Shown here in pieces: positions 24,801 through 34,964 of a stretch of 64,000 nucleotides of DNA. The translations under genes and the position numbers were made by a program. The notes below the pieces were generated by a model. It saw nothing but the letters and a program-made list of their open reading frames with translations. It did not search any database and was not told the DNA's origin. Every line of letters starts with the position of its first letter. The stretch's first letter is position 1. The DNA is from Paratinospora sagittata (taxonomy: Eukaryota > Streptophyta > Magnoliopsida > Ranunculales > Menispermaceae). Location: the NCBI GenBank assembly GCA_035771175.1, contig CM069592.1, forward strand, positions 40,178,623 through 40,242,622, read 5' to 3'.

Positions 24801-26009
24801 TTAGATTGGCACACAATCTCTTTTACAAATAAATCAAAATGGCACACAATACTCTTTCACAAATCAATCAATATGATGAACCATTGATCTTACCATTCTG
24901 AAACTTGCACTAGCAAAATTGATGCCCATTAACTCATTAATTGCTCATTCTTTGTCATCAAAATTTGCCTTTATAAGCCTTAAGATGAAATTCAGGATCC
25001 TCAGTGGCATAGCTCTTGAAACTCCACATTTAAAATTATGATTGGGGATTAGTTCACTAAAGCAATTAATAAAATCTTCAATGACTAGAGATTTTGCTTT
25101 TCATTCCTTTCATTTTTCAACAAAGAAACTACCGCAAGAGTGTGCAAGACAATAATGTTACAGCCACGTAAATTCCTACATATTATCCAATCAGATAGCC
25201 CATAAATTCTCCCACTACTTATAGGTTCCTTTTTGGCTTCAACAGTCAAGTTATGTCCTATGCCAGCTTGAATGCATTTATGGAATCAAACCAAAAGGAT
25301 CTGCGAAGAATTAACCTGGTAGCCTTCCCTAATTCTTATTCGGGAATGTTAATCTCACTGCAAAAAAAAATACAACTACAATACAACTACCAATTCATGG
25401 TCATTGGGTCATTTATTACACACCTCGAGATGTGTAAACCATACACATCTTGCCAAACCAAGCCAAGTTACCAGGCCACAAGAAATGAATTCACACGACA
25501 ACTCCGACAACTGTTCTCTAACCAACAAATCCAAAAGCATAACTGTGCAACTAATTCAAAGCATCACAACAAATGCACAAATACAACCCGAAAAGACAAG
25601 AAGATATAACTACGTAATTTTAACAATTTCCAAAACGGTAAAGCTGTTACAAGTATAGAACGCATCTCGAACAGTAACCAAGTCCAAACGAATTAAGAGA
25701 AAGAACTTCCGTCTAAAAGTTCATATCACACAATTTTCGCCAGCAGTTTTTGGCCACGAATCAATTTAAACTTCATTCCAAACACGAGAATCGATCGAAT
25801 TCAAAAGAATATGAATAACATACAACGAAAAAGGCAAACAAACGAAGAAGAAGAGCAGAGCATCAACGAAACAACTAACCTTTAGGCCAATCGGAGACGA
25901 TTCTTTCCTTGACCATCGCAATCGTAGAAGCCGACGAATATCTGATCGGACCGATATCAGTTCCATCATAGAGCCGAAACTTCAGCTCCACCAGATCTTC
26001 TTCTGGCAT
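18890..26009 (-). CDS. MUB: Membrane-anchored ubiquitin-fold protein (118 aa, 3 exons)
   Basis: Exons are 26009-25880, 20062-19892 and 18945-18890, joined in phase to 118 codons plus stop, the usual MUB length. Exon 1 gives the ubiquitin-like start (LVELKFRLYDGTDIGP, YSSASTIAMVKERIVSDWP). Exon 2 gives VKLISAGKILENNKTVGQCR and GGVVTMHVVVQPS. The 56-bp exon 3 supplies the basic tail and the CaaX box CSIL. The cysteine of CSIL should be prenylated, probably geranylgeranylated because the last residue is Leu, and a Cys two positions upstream may be palmitoylated. MUBs sit on the inner face of the plasma membrane and dock a subset of E2 ubiquitin-conjugating enzymes. Intron 1 is 5.8 kb and contains a LINE tail, a SINE and other repeats; intron 2 is 946 bp. 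The last exon is too short to appear as an open frame. A cluster of ACGT elements lies upstream. Confidence 0.95.
19661..19875. repeat. 120-bp imperfect tandem duplication in MUB intron 2
   Basis: The block 'caagaataggacaatc...caggccatccataaa' (about 19665-19753) recurs 120 bp later (about 19785-19873) with scattered differences. Its second copy ends just before the exon 2 donor. Confidence 0.8.
21180..22292 (+). mobile_element. L1-type LINE 3' fragment in MUB intron 1
   Basis: The frames at 21240-21620 and 21640-22120, separated by one TAG, encode the C-terminal part of a plant LINE. First comes a WCGEAPFSTLFP-like segment (as in 'fWeDlWcGe'), then the zf-RVT region (LPNKIRVFCWLVALKRICTQ, C-x2-C and the DHMFFDC block), then an IWSIWGEHNNRIF stretch, and finally a stop at 22120. 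A 3'UTR and A-rich tail end at about 22292. It is 5'-truncated and inserted antisense to MUB. At its 5' edge a 50-bp block (catgttacccatcggagt at about 21109 and 21161) is duplicated in tandem. Not expected to be functional. Confidence 0.85.
23041..23130 (+). mobile_element. Short RTE-LINE tail fragment
   Basis: The sequence 'ttagcccttgatagagcag' and the following 'aggaagcagattcacatag' match, with an insertion, the 3' end of the RTE-type fragment at about 30489-30545 in this same window. Too short to classify independently. Confidence 0.4.
23257..23452 (+). mobile_element. tRNA-derived SINE with 16-bp target-site duplication
   Basis: Flanks 'acttttgcttctagag' (23241-23256) and 'actttcgcttctagag' (23453-23468) differ at one base. 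The 196-bp body has an A-box (gagagtggtaaggtgc), a near-canonical B-box (caggttcgagtc) and an A-rich tail at 23429-23446. It lies in intron 1 of MUB, antisense to the gene. Confidence 0.85.
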
Positions 26010-28119
26010 TGCACCAATCAATTCTCACTCCTTACAAAACCTCCGATTCACCAAATCCGATACCGACACTCAAGAATCAATTACACTTCCTTCCTTCCTT
26101 CCTTCCACCTCAAAAATTAGGGTTTTGATTGTAAAAATTGACAAACAGATCTGAAATTATCAGATGCTACCAAATTCAAGAATACGTCGCAGCTTTAATT
26201 CGAATCGAAAGGTTCATATCTAGGGTTTCGAAAAAACAACGAAAGTTCGCAGATTTTGAGAGCTCTGGGAAGAGCGAAAGCACTGCTGAGTTTTTTTTTC
26301 TTTTTTTCGTTTCAGCTTGAGAAAAAAGTGAGAGTTTTCGTACTTTCGGGTTCGAATCTTGTCAGTAAAGAAATAAATAAATAAATAAAAAGGCAAATTG
26401 CGATAAATAGATGAACATGTGTTCCGCGTTCTATCTAACTAATAAGGAAACCGGTTCTATTATCTCCACACGTGTATGGTAGCGGAATGACGTATGAGAT
26501 TCTGGGTCTTGTGTTACACGTGGCGCGTGAGGAAAGGTGGTGTTGGGACTTTTTGATAGGGATTGATAGAACGAAGCTAGGGAAAAAGCTGGGAGTTTTC
26601 GGTGCCGGCTTCGTTGACCAGTGTGTTTCACCGCGGGGTCGGTAGAAAATGAGTCTGTCTCTTGTGCTTCTGAAGCTCGGATTGTAAAACAAAATCTTAT
26701 TTCTCAGTGCTCCACGTGTCTGTTATGGATCGTTTGAAGACGTGGCGTCGAGAGATGTGCGGGGATGTTTTCTTTGGATTGGTTCATGGGAGCATCAGAT
26801 TATGACTGATATGGGCCAGCGAGGATAGCATGTTGCAGCCCATGTTTGCTGAAGCAGCCTTCACGCGGACTCGGTCCAATTACAACCAAGGGTCCCGCCC
26901 TCTTGGCTTGAATTTATTTTATTTATTCATTTTAAATTCTGGCTCCATTTTAATAGCTACTAATATTTTTATAGTTTTCTTTAAAAAAAAAAATTGGAAA
27001 TAGCGAGAACTCACTTCTCCTTACACTAACCGTACATTCAGTCAAATTTGAAATTCAGTCTATGAAGTTAGGGTGGGATATTTCATCTCTGAAGAACCTA
27101 CCCTCACACCAACTATGCGTTCAGTCGAGTTTGAAAATTTATCTTAGGCAAATACAATACTTCCTCTCTAGAGACGTACCCTCACACCAATGGTGTATTC
27201 GGTCAGGTTTAAAAATTTGTTATGGAGGTTATATTTTTTCTTTGAAAGAATTTACGTCGTGAAAGCCATTTAACTTAATTTAAAGTGAAAATACAAATAT
27301 ATTTATTAATTTTTTTGTCTATTGAGTTTTTGACCTCTTAAAATGATATGCTTCATTTGACCACCTTATATTTTTATTGTTTGAAATGAATGGTATCCAC
27401 AAAAAAGAAATTTGAAAATTCAAATATGAGCTAGGATTAGGTGACTGAGGTTGAAGTATTCTTTTTTTCTTTCTCCTTATTTTAAATTTGGGGTATTGAT
27501 TTCTCAAAAAAAATAATATATATATTGGGGTATTAAAGCTTTAACTTGGTCAAGAACTCAAGGATCATAGTTTAATCCAATTAAAAAAAAAAAAAAAGAG
27601 CAATGCCAGATGATATGCTAGCTTTTAATTAATTAAGGGACAGCAACATATTAACTTCTTCTTTAATAAGTTCTTTAGTAGAGTCACGAGGTTCCTTTTT
27701 AATTAATACATGCTCTGTGTCTCTTGGAACCTGTTAAATATCATTCCTATCTCCTGTTCATTTTATGGTAGAAAAGTACCTTTACTTTTGTTTTATTGTG
27801 TTGTCATTGCATGCCTCAAATATGCTAGTTAATAGAGATGTATAATTTTATACGATAATTTATTTTTAATTTTGAAAATAATAATAAAATAGAGATCTAA
27901 ATTATTATATATATTCGGTAAATTTTGACAAATTATTTTCAAGTTTTAATTAACCGTGTTTGTTGCGTAAACCAAATCACTTGGTTATTAAAAGAAAATG
28001 TACCATTGCCAATGGTTACTAGCACGTGTTGGTTCCCCCGTGCGTACGTCCAGTAGACGGTGACAAGTTCAAATCGTTGCTACTATTACTCTATAACCTT
28101 CGTCGCGTAACAGAGCAGA
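26010..28119. other. Divergent intergenic region between MUB and pseudouridine synthase
   Basis: Serves as 5' flank for both genes. 26010-26400 is leader or near-promoter for MUB and includes an (ATAA)n stretch at about 26370-26392. 26460-26750 carries a cluster of ACGT motifs. About 27020-27260 holds three degraded copies of a roughly 70-bp unit ('ccctcacaccaa..tg.gttc.gtc...tttgaaaattt'). Downstream of that the DNA is AT-rich. No coding gene was seen; the open frames spanning the repeat are artefacts. Confidence 0.5.
26468..26746 (-). promoter_or_regulatory. Cluster of four G-box/ABRE-type ACGT motifs upstream of MUB
   Basis: acacgtgt (26468-26475), cacgtggc (26517-26524), ccacgtgt (26712-26719) and acgtggc (26740-26746) lie 460-740 bp upstream of the MUB ATG. 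Such cores bind bZIP and bHLH factors, and ABRE pairs mediate abscisic acid response in plants. Which of the two divergent genes they serve is not shown by the sequence; MUB is much nearer. Confidence 0.5.
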
Positions 28120-31100
28120 ATGAAGCGAAGCAGAGACGATATGGAGATTGTATGGCAAACCCCAGCTAATCCACCAGAGCGACACGATTACATCTTTCGC
28201 GACGGTAAACAATTCACTTCAAATCACCTTATTATTTCAGTTCAAATCAGTAAATCACCTTTTAAAAAAAAAAAAATCAATAATGCGCGCTCAATTTTTA
28301 CAAAAAATATTTGATCAATTAATGAATTTATGGCGGGAATTACACAGGGAGGCGCCACGTTAGACCCTACTACTTCGAGTTCATCTCTCATGTAAGCTAA
28401 GCTATAAGCTACTCCAATGCAGATTTCCAGTTTCTCGATTTCAGATTTTCGAGATTTTTCAATCCAAAAAACCCTAGTTTGGTTCTTCAGATGTGGTTGT
28501 TTGATATGCGATTATTTTTCTGGATTAGGTTAAGAATCGATGGGATGGGAAAACGATAGTGGATCTGTTTGCGGAAGAGTTCAAAGGACGGCCATACGAT
28601 TACTGTGTAAGTGTTTGTGATCAGTGATTTTGATTTCGCGATAGTAGATTTCAAGTATGATTTTATTAGTTTTAATTTTGAAAAGTACTGTTAATGGTAT
28701 TTTCTGAACAATGTGTGCGTTTATTTGGATAATTATCAGCAATTTTTTTATATAGTTAAGGATTTTGTTTGGAGAATTTATTTCTTTTTTGTAAAATCTC
28801 TTTTAATGCTTTTGATTCAAAGAATAAATTATTTTACGATGTGTTTAAAGTTAAGAAAACAGTTACTTTCATTTTTATTTGCTCAAATCAATTCTTAGTT
28901 GAAGAAATAGCTTAGAATATTATATAAACAAAATATTCAATTATAAAGATTCTTCAATAATTATATTTTTCCTTCATCATTATTTTCATCAAATTGTTTT
29001 TTTTTTTTTTTTGACAAAATATTTGCTCTATTTCCTTCTTTTTTTTTGTAATTTTGTGTTATTAGTTTGATTTGGTTAGCTAAGTGGGCTGAATTCCTTA
29101 GGTTAGTGCTGTGAAACGTGGACGGATTCAGGTAGATGGACAAGTAGTCCCGGTTTCGTACGTTGTTCAATCATCTCAAAAGATTAGCCACTTCTTGCAC
29201 AGGTATGTGTTCAAGAATTAATTCCTTCAAGTCAGTCTAGAATATGTGCGGATTATTAAATAAAGTTTTGTAATGTAGGCATGAACCACCAGTAATGGCG
29301 TTGGATGTCTCCATTTTGCTAAAAGAGCCTGATGTTGTTACTGTTTGTAAGCCGGCATCGGTTCCTGTAAGTTAGCTGAGGTTAATGTTTGTGATTCACA
29401 TGGTTCATCATGCTTCTTATGGGGCAAGGATAGAGGATAGTTCGCTATTAGCACATTGGTATGATATTGACTTCAGGATCTTCCACTGTTATGTAGGTGC
29501 ATCCATGTGGTCAATATCGTAAGAATACTATTGTTGGCATTCTCCAGGCTGAATATGACTTAGCACCTTTGTTTCGTATCCTTACAACTATCACATTGAT
29601 GCAATATTTATACATCTGCTGATGTGGATTTGTGTAATTATTCGTTGGATCTTTTTTCTTTATCTTTTATTGTTTTTTTTTTTTTGGTTCTTTTTAACAT
29701 TATCATTTGTTTATATTTTTTTTTTCTGTTTTTTGGGGGTTTACACGTGTCTGTTTTGGGCCATTGACCGTTTCCTTTAACATTTTCATAGCCATACATC
29801 GACTAGATCGCCTGGTATCTGGACTTCTTATCTTAGCCAGAAGTGCTACTAAGGCAGACTTGTTTAGACGGCAGGTAATTCTTTAATAGAAGAACTAGCT
29901 GCTCAAAATATGTCATTTTGTGTATGCACTGATGCACACATTATATAGACGTACAAGCATGCATATGCATCATGGAGCTGTTTGTCCATAAAATAGATGC
30001 ATTGCAAGTTTGAAACATACATTCTCATGGCTGGCTGTGAATAAACTGGAGCTTATCACACAGTTTCTTTTTTTTTTTTTTTGGGGAAAAGGGGGGTGGG
30101 CCCATTCAGGTTGGGATTAACTGTGAATTTTTTATTATAACTATTATTTGTTTATCTTCTCATATTATGCTGCATTTGTTACAGATTGAGGCTGGAATGG
30201 TTCGGAAACAATATATTGCTAAGGTTATTGGTGTGTTCCCCGATGAAGAGGTACGTGCATACCATTAATAAGTTTATCTTTCATCGAAATGATCTTCTAA
30301 ATTGATATTATTTTCATTTCATGTAGGGTACATGACAAACTAAGGTAGTTTGGACACATAAAACATAGGCCTTTAGATGCACTAGTCAGGAAGAGTGACC
30401 TATTAACATTTCATGGTAACAATAGAGGTAGAGGTAGACCTAAAATAACACGAGCAGAGATAGTTAAGAAAGATTTAAATTCTTGTAATTTGAATGCCAA
30501 CTTAGCCCTTGATAGAGCGAAGTGGAGGAAGCAAATTCATGTAGCCGACCCCATGTAGTTGGGAAAAGGCTTAGCCCCTTAGTTGAGTTGCGTTGAGTAG
30601 GGTGGATGGCAACTCTCTCATCTTCTGAGGTATGCTTTATTAATAAAATAACCATATTATACAATTAAAGATAGCTTTGAATAAAAATATGTTTTTAGAC
30701 TTCAAAAGAAGATCTAAAGGGTGGGCCTTAGTACAATGGTAAATGTTGTTCCATTGTGATCTAGAGGTCATTGGTTGGAATTCAAAAATAGTATCCCATG
30801 GAAGGGTAAGGTTGCATAAATCGACCTAGACCTAACATTAGCAGAGCCTATTGCACTGAGTATGTATGAAGGTCTCTCTCTCTCTCTTTCCCCCATCGCT
30901 CTCCCTCATTGACTGCAAGTTTGATTCAATGCAAAGTGACTTAGAATGAATGGCGTAAGGCATACATTAAATTGGATCCATAATGGACCTCTAGGAAATT
31001 CCTTCATGTTAAAAGGCCTTCATTACCTATGGATTAAGATGTTTGAGGAGTGCAGGGACATATTCTAAGGCTTTAATTGCCACCAAAGTATTTTAAGGTG

Positions 31101-34100
31101 TTAGGCACACTCAAGGATATTAGGGCCCCTAGTCCCTTAGTTACAACTGTACAAGGTGAGACAAACACCTGAATGATGCAAGAAAATATACAAAATTCAT
31201 ATATTCATTAATTTTTTTTTTTAAGTTGTAAATGCATATTTAAGTAACAATATCTTCATGTTGAACTAAGTACTCAAATATAATACAATTTAACAAAATT
31301 GAGTAACTATCATAGATTCATAGTTACATCAATGGACAAATATAAAACAAAATTGATGTTATAGCTTATAAGTACATAATTATTCAACTCAAATTAAAAT
31401 ATAGTGTTCATAAATCATGACATTGCAATTCTTAGAATGTTGGTAGAATTTAAATATAAGTTGTAATAATAATCAATTATTTAAAATTATGTGGATTAGA
31501 AGGGTGCAGGTCAAGGCTTTTCTCTGTTTTTACTCTTTCTGGTGGCTTATGGTTAATACATCAACATTTTGGGGATAAAATAAAGAAAAAGGAAAGACTT
31601 TTAGTGAGTGTGTGAAAGAGAAGATGGCTTTTGGTTAATACATCAACTTTACTGGGAAAAAAAAGAAAAAGAAAATCGAAAGAGTTTTATCAAGTGTGTG
31701 ACATTCTCAATTTTTTTGTCTGATATCATCATAGACTTGGATATTGATTCAATGCTGAACAAGGTGGATGATAGATTTATGTAACAATTTGCGTAATACC
31801 TCAAGTTGAACTACCTGTCGGGGAAAAAAAAAACTTGAACCAACAACACATTTCTATTTATTGACTGTGCACTTCAAGATAAACCTGCGTTATTACCTGT
31901 TCTAGTGAAAAATTCTTCATAACCCATGCACATTGTTGTTTTTGGAGGAATGCCTATCAGGTGGCAAGGAATTTATTGGTAAAGATTCCATATTGCTATT
32001 TATTGTATTTGTCACTTTGATACACCTTGACTTTTTTGAATGGAATTGTTTTCTGATGCATTTTTTATTTTTCTTTGCATATGTTTTGATGGTTTTGTCT
32101 TTAACATTAGGTAAGTTTTCCACTTTGGCTGTTGGACTAATATTTTCCTTCTTCTTTTTTTTTTTTTTTTTGGTTTTCCAACCTCAGAAAGTTGTCAATG
32201 CAAACATAACTTACAATGCTCGAGAGGGAAGGAGCACGGTGGAGGTGATGCTTCTCATTTTAATTTTACACATTAATCAGGGAAAAGATTCAGGTGTACC
32301 ATCATATATGTGGCTGCAAGAAATGTTTACAAACACCTATATGCCCCTTGGCATAGTTGGGTTTTAGATGGTTTAGGGTCAAGGAACCATCTAGATAGAT
32401 CAGCTCATGACTGCCTTATGTTTCCAGGTTAATAACAGTCTGCTAGATTTGGACACCAAGCGATGGTGTGTTATGCCACTTAGTGCTCAGTGCACTTTCC
32501 ACTGGTTCCATGATCTTGTAATCTTTGCAAGTTTGCATCTATGATTTTAATTTGTTGTCCCTATTTTCTCAAGCGTTGAGTACCGTGTTAGAACTTGCAG
32601 GGTTATGTTTCTTGTGCAATTATTGCTGTAAAAGTTACACTGTGATTGATTCAGGAAAATTAAGTGTTAAATATTCACTTTAGTTTGCCATTTAGAAAAT
32701 TACTTCAAATTTACATTTAATACTAACTTCTTTTTTTTGTGCTAATGGTTTTTTACTACTACCTACACCTACCCTGAACCTCAGTCCTAGTCTCAATCTT
32801 TTTTTTTCTTCAGGTTGGAAACAGTTGTGATAATACGCCCCTTAAGAGCAAGCATGCGTGTACAAAGTTTACTAGGATTAAGACCGACGGGACACATAGT
32901 ATTGTTTTATGTGAACCAATAACTGGTCGGACTCATCAGGTATACTATTTTTACGAAAAAGAAAGAAAGCTCATTCTCCAATAAGTAGTAATAGCTCTTA
33001 TCTAAGTCTCTGCTTTGCTGCTATTTTCATTTTGTCATCCTAAAATCTGGGAGGATTTTTAAATTTTGCACTTTCTTTATTTCTTTTTATTTGCATCAGT
33101 CAACGAAATTCACACCTACAGGATTTATGCATCTCTTTTTAAAGAAAAAGAATTGTGTAAATATATCAGCTATTCCTATTGGCTTGTGATAACTAAATAT
33201 TTCTAAAGTAGCAGTCTTTCTCTAATCATGTGGGAGTGTGAGTGATCCCATGCAAGGTCCATGTACGGATACTGGACTTGAAACTTGGTCTTCTAATTAT
33301 GTCTCAGCTAATGCATGTAGATTCGGGTACACCTGCAATATACAGGTCATCCAATAAGCAACGACGAGCTCTATCTTTCTAAAGTAGTTGCAGCTCGTTC
33401 TACTGAAGGAATGGGTGCTGATAAAGCTGCCATGGTCAACTCAGCTTGTCCAACATCTGATTTGCCTCATAACAATCATTCTAATGAAGCGGAAGAGAGC
33501 TCCTCTGAAGACTTTGACATTGATCCAATGTGCACCAACTGCCCTAATTTGGCTCCCAAAGGGTAAGTAGTAATATACTTGTTGCTATGATATAAAGAGC
33601 ACTCTAGTGCTGTTCCTTTTTTCCCCTATAATTGCAGTTTCAGTTGATGAAACTAGAAAGGGGCAGAATTACCTAGGCATGCCTTGAAGGTGCCTAATTA
33701 TATGCCAAGTTGTACATCCCTTTTCTTTTTCGGCCCGGTCACCAGCATTTTTTTGGCTGAGGCTTGAAGTCCCTCTGAAAAGGCCCCTTACCACTACTCC
33801 CTCTTGAAATTCAAAGATAGTTGCATGAATTGTTATAATTCTTAACTTCAATGCTCAAAACTCTTAAACAATTGATTATAATTACTAGTTATACTAAATT
33901 CTATAGCAATGATTTTAAGACTTAACGATAAGATTTTTATATACTGCATTTAGTTTTGAGTTCAAATGATTGTGTACTTTTAACGTATAATATCAATTTT
34001 GTTGTATACTGTTGTGTAGATATGACAATTACTTTTAACAAAATTTTATGTAGGCATTTTTGTTGAATTGGAGGCATAATTAATAAAGTTTGTATGTACA

Positions 34101-34964
34101 AATATGTTAACCTTTAATTAATATATGATAAATTGTTATAACAACTTCTCTTATTTGACGAGGCTATGTATATTGTCCCTTTCACATCTCCAACAATGGC
34201 AGGAGCCTTTGCACTGGGTACATGGTGAGTCCAAGGGAACTACCAGTTTTCACCATTGAAAAAAACAATGATCATAGCTAAGCTGAGAACATTGCATTTG
34301 GCTTGAGCATTTCATGATGAATTGATGATCATGATTGACAAAAATGGTAGTGAACAATCCATTAGTTTAAGAGAATAGCCACTCTCTCTTCTCTGTGCAT
34401 TCTTCTTCTTTTTTGGTTTTTTTTTTTTGTCTCATTGAATTGAATGTTACATGGACTCGGGCATGGGCTTCAGATTCGGGTACATATCTAGAGGTTCAAC
34501 TTGTTCATTTTCAAATTTCAGGATACGAGGACTCAGCTATATTATATATCGTTCTTTCCTTTCTTTCTTTTTTTCACACATTTATTGTCCATTTTGTTCT
34601 CCCACTTAAGTGAATTTCACCTATTAGTCATTGTCTTCTTTCATGCTTTCTCTTCTTTCCATTGGAGAATCTACATAGTAATTTTCTAAAATCTAAAGTG
34701 TCGGACACATATCCCATACCTATGTCGCATCATGAAGTGTCGGACACAGGTACATCGGGTTAAAGTAAAGAGTCCGGGTAACGTAGGAATTGATTGGGAT
34801 GTTTTATTTTTATTTTGTGCTGTTAATCTCATTTGGGGGCTTAATTTTCTTGTACTTTTGGCAGATATGATGGGCACGAAGAGGGTTTATGGCTACATTG
34901 TGTGAAATACTCGGGGCCTAATTGGGCTTATGAATGCCCATATCCAGACTGGGCTATACTTTAA
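28120..34964 (+). CDS. RluA-family RNA pseudouridine synthase (382 aa, 12 exons)
   Basis: Exons: 28120-28204, 28348-28391, 28529-28606, 29102-29202, 29279-29366, 29497-29575, 29792-29874, 30185-30250, 32188-32244, 32814-32939, 33321-33562, 34865-34964. All junctions are GT-AG, phases agree and the total is 1149 nt. The family turns uridine into pseudouridine in rRNA or tRNA. After the start (IVWQTPANPPERHDYIFRDG) comes an S4-like RNA-binding stretch (GRIQVDGQVVPVSYVV), then the catalytic block PIHRLDRLVSGLLILAR with the nucleophile Asp164. C-terminal to it are ACTKFTRIKTDGTHS, the EPITGRTHQIRVHLQYTGHP motif, and a plant-specific tail DPMCTNCPNLAPKG..WLHCVKYSG ending CPYPDWAIL. It corresponds to the Arabidopsis protein called RNA pseudouridine synthase 7 (from memory). 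Its precise target RNA and compartment cannot be read from the sequence. Introns 8 and 11 carry LINE and SINE debris. Confidence 0.95.
30327..30605 (+). mobile_element. RTE-type LINE 3' fragment in intron 8 of the synthase gene
   Basis: The frame contains KLRWFGHIKHRPLDAPVRKS, then RGRGRPKITRAEIVKKDL and DRAKWRKQIHVADPM followed by a stop. This is the characteristic C-terminal tail of plant RTE-class reverse transcriptases ('LrwfGHv.rRp.dapvr', 'RGRPk.tw.e'). A short 3'UTR ends in a TTG-rich stretch. It is 5'-truncated and in sense orientation. Confidence 0.85.
30712..30880 (+). mobile_element. Au-type SINE, degenerate
   Basis: Has an A-box-like 'gccttagtacaatggtaaatg' region, a B-box-like 'gaggtcattggttggaattc', the 'agggtaaggttgcataaatc' block and the end 'ttgcactgagtatgtatgaag' that mark the Au SINE family. 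A CT-rich run follows. Confidence 0.75.
34195..34226 (+). mobile_element. Au SINE 3' remnant in intron 11
   Basis: 'ggcaggagcctttgcactgg' followed by 'gtac' matches the conserved 3' part of Au SINEs. The 5' half is not recognisable. Confidence 0.55.

Noticed and set aside
31933..32367. 144-aa open frame on +
   Set aside because: It runs from intron 8 into exon 9 of the pseudouridine synthase in the wrong frame and includes a poly-T (Phe) run.
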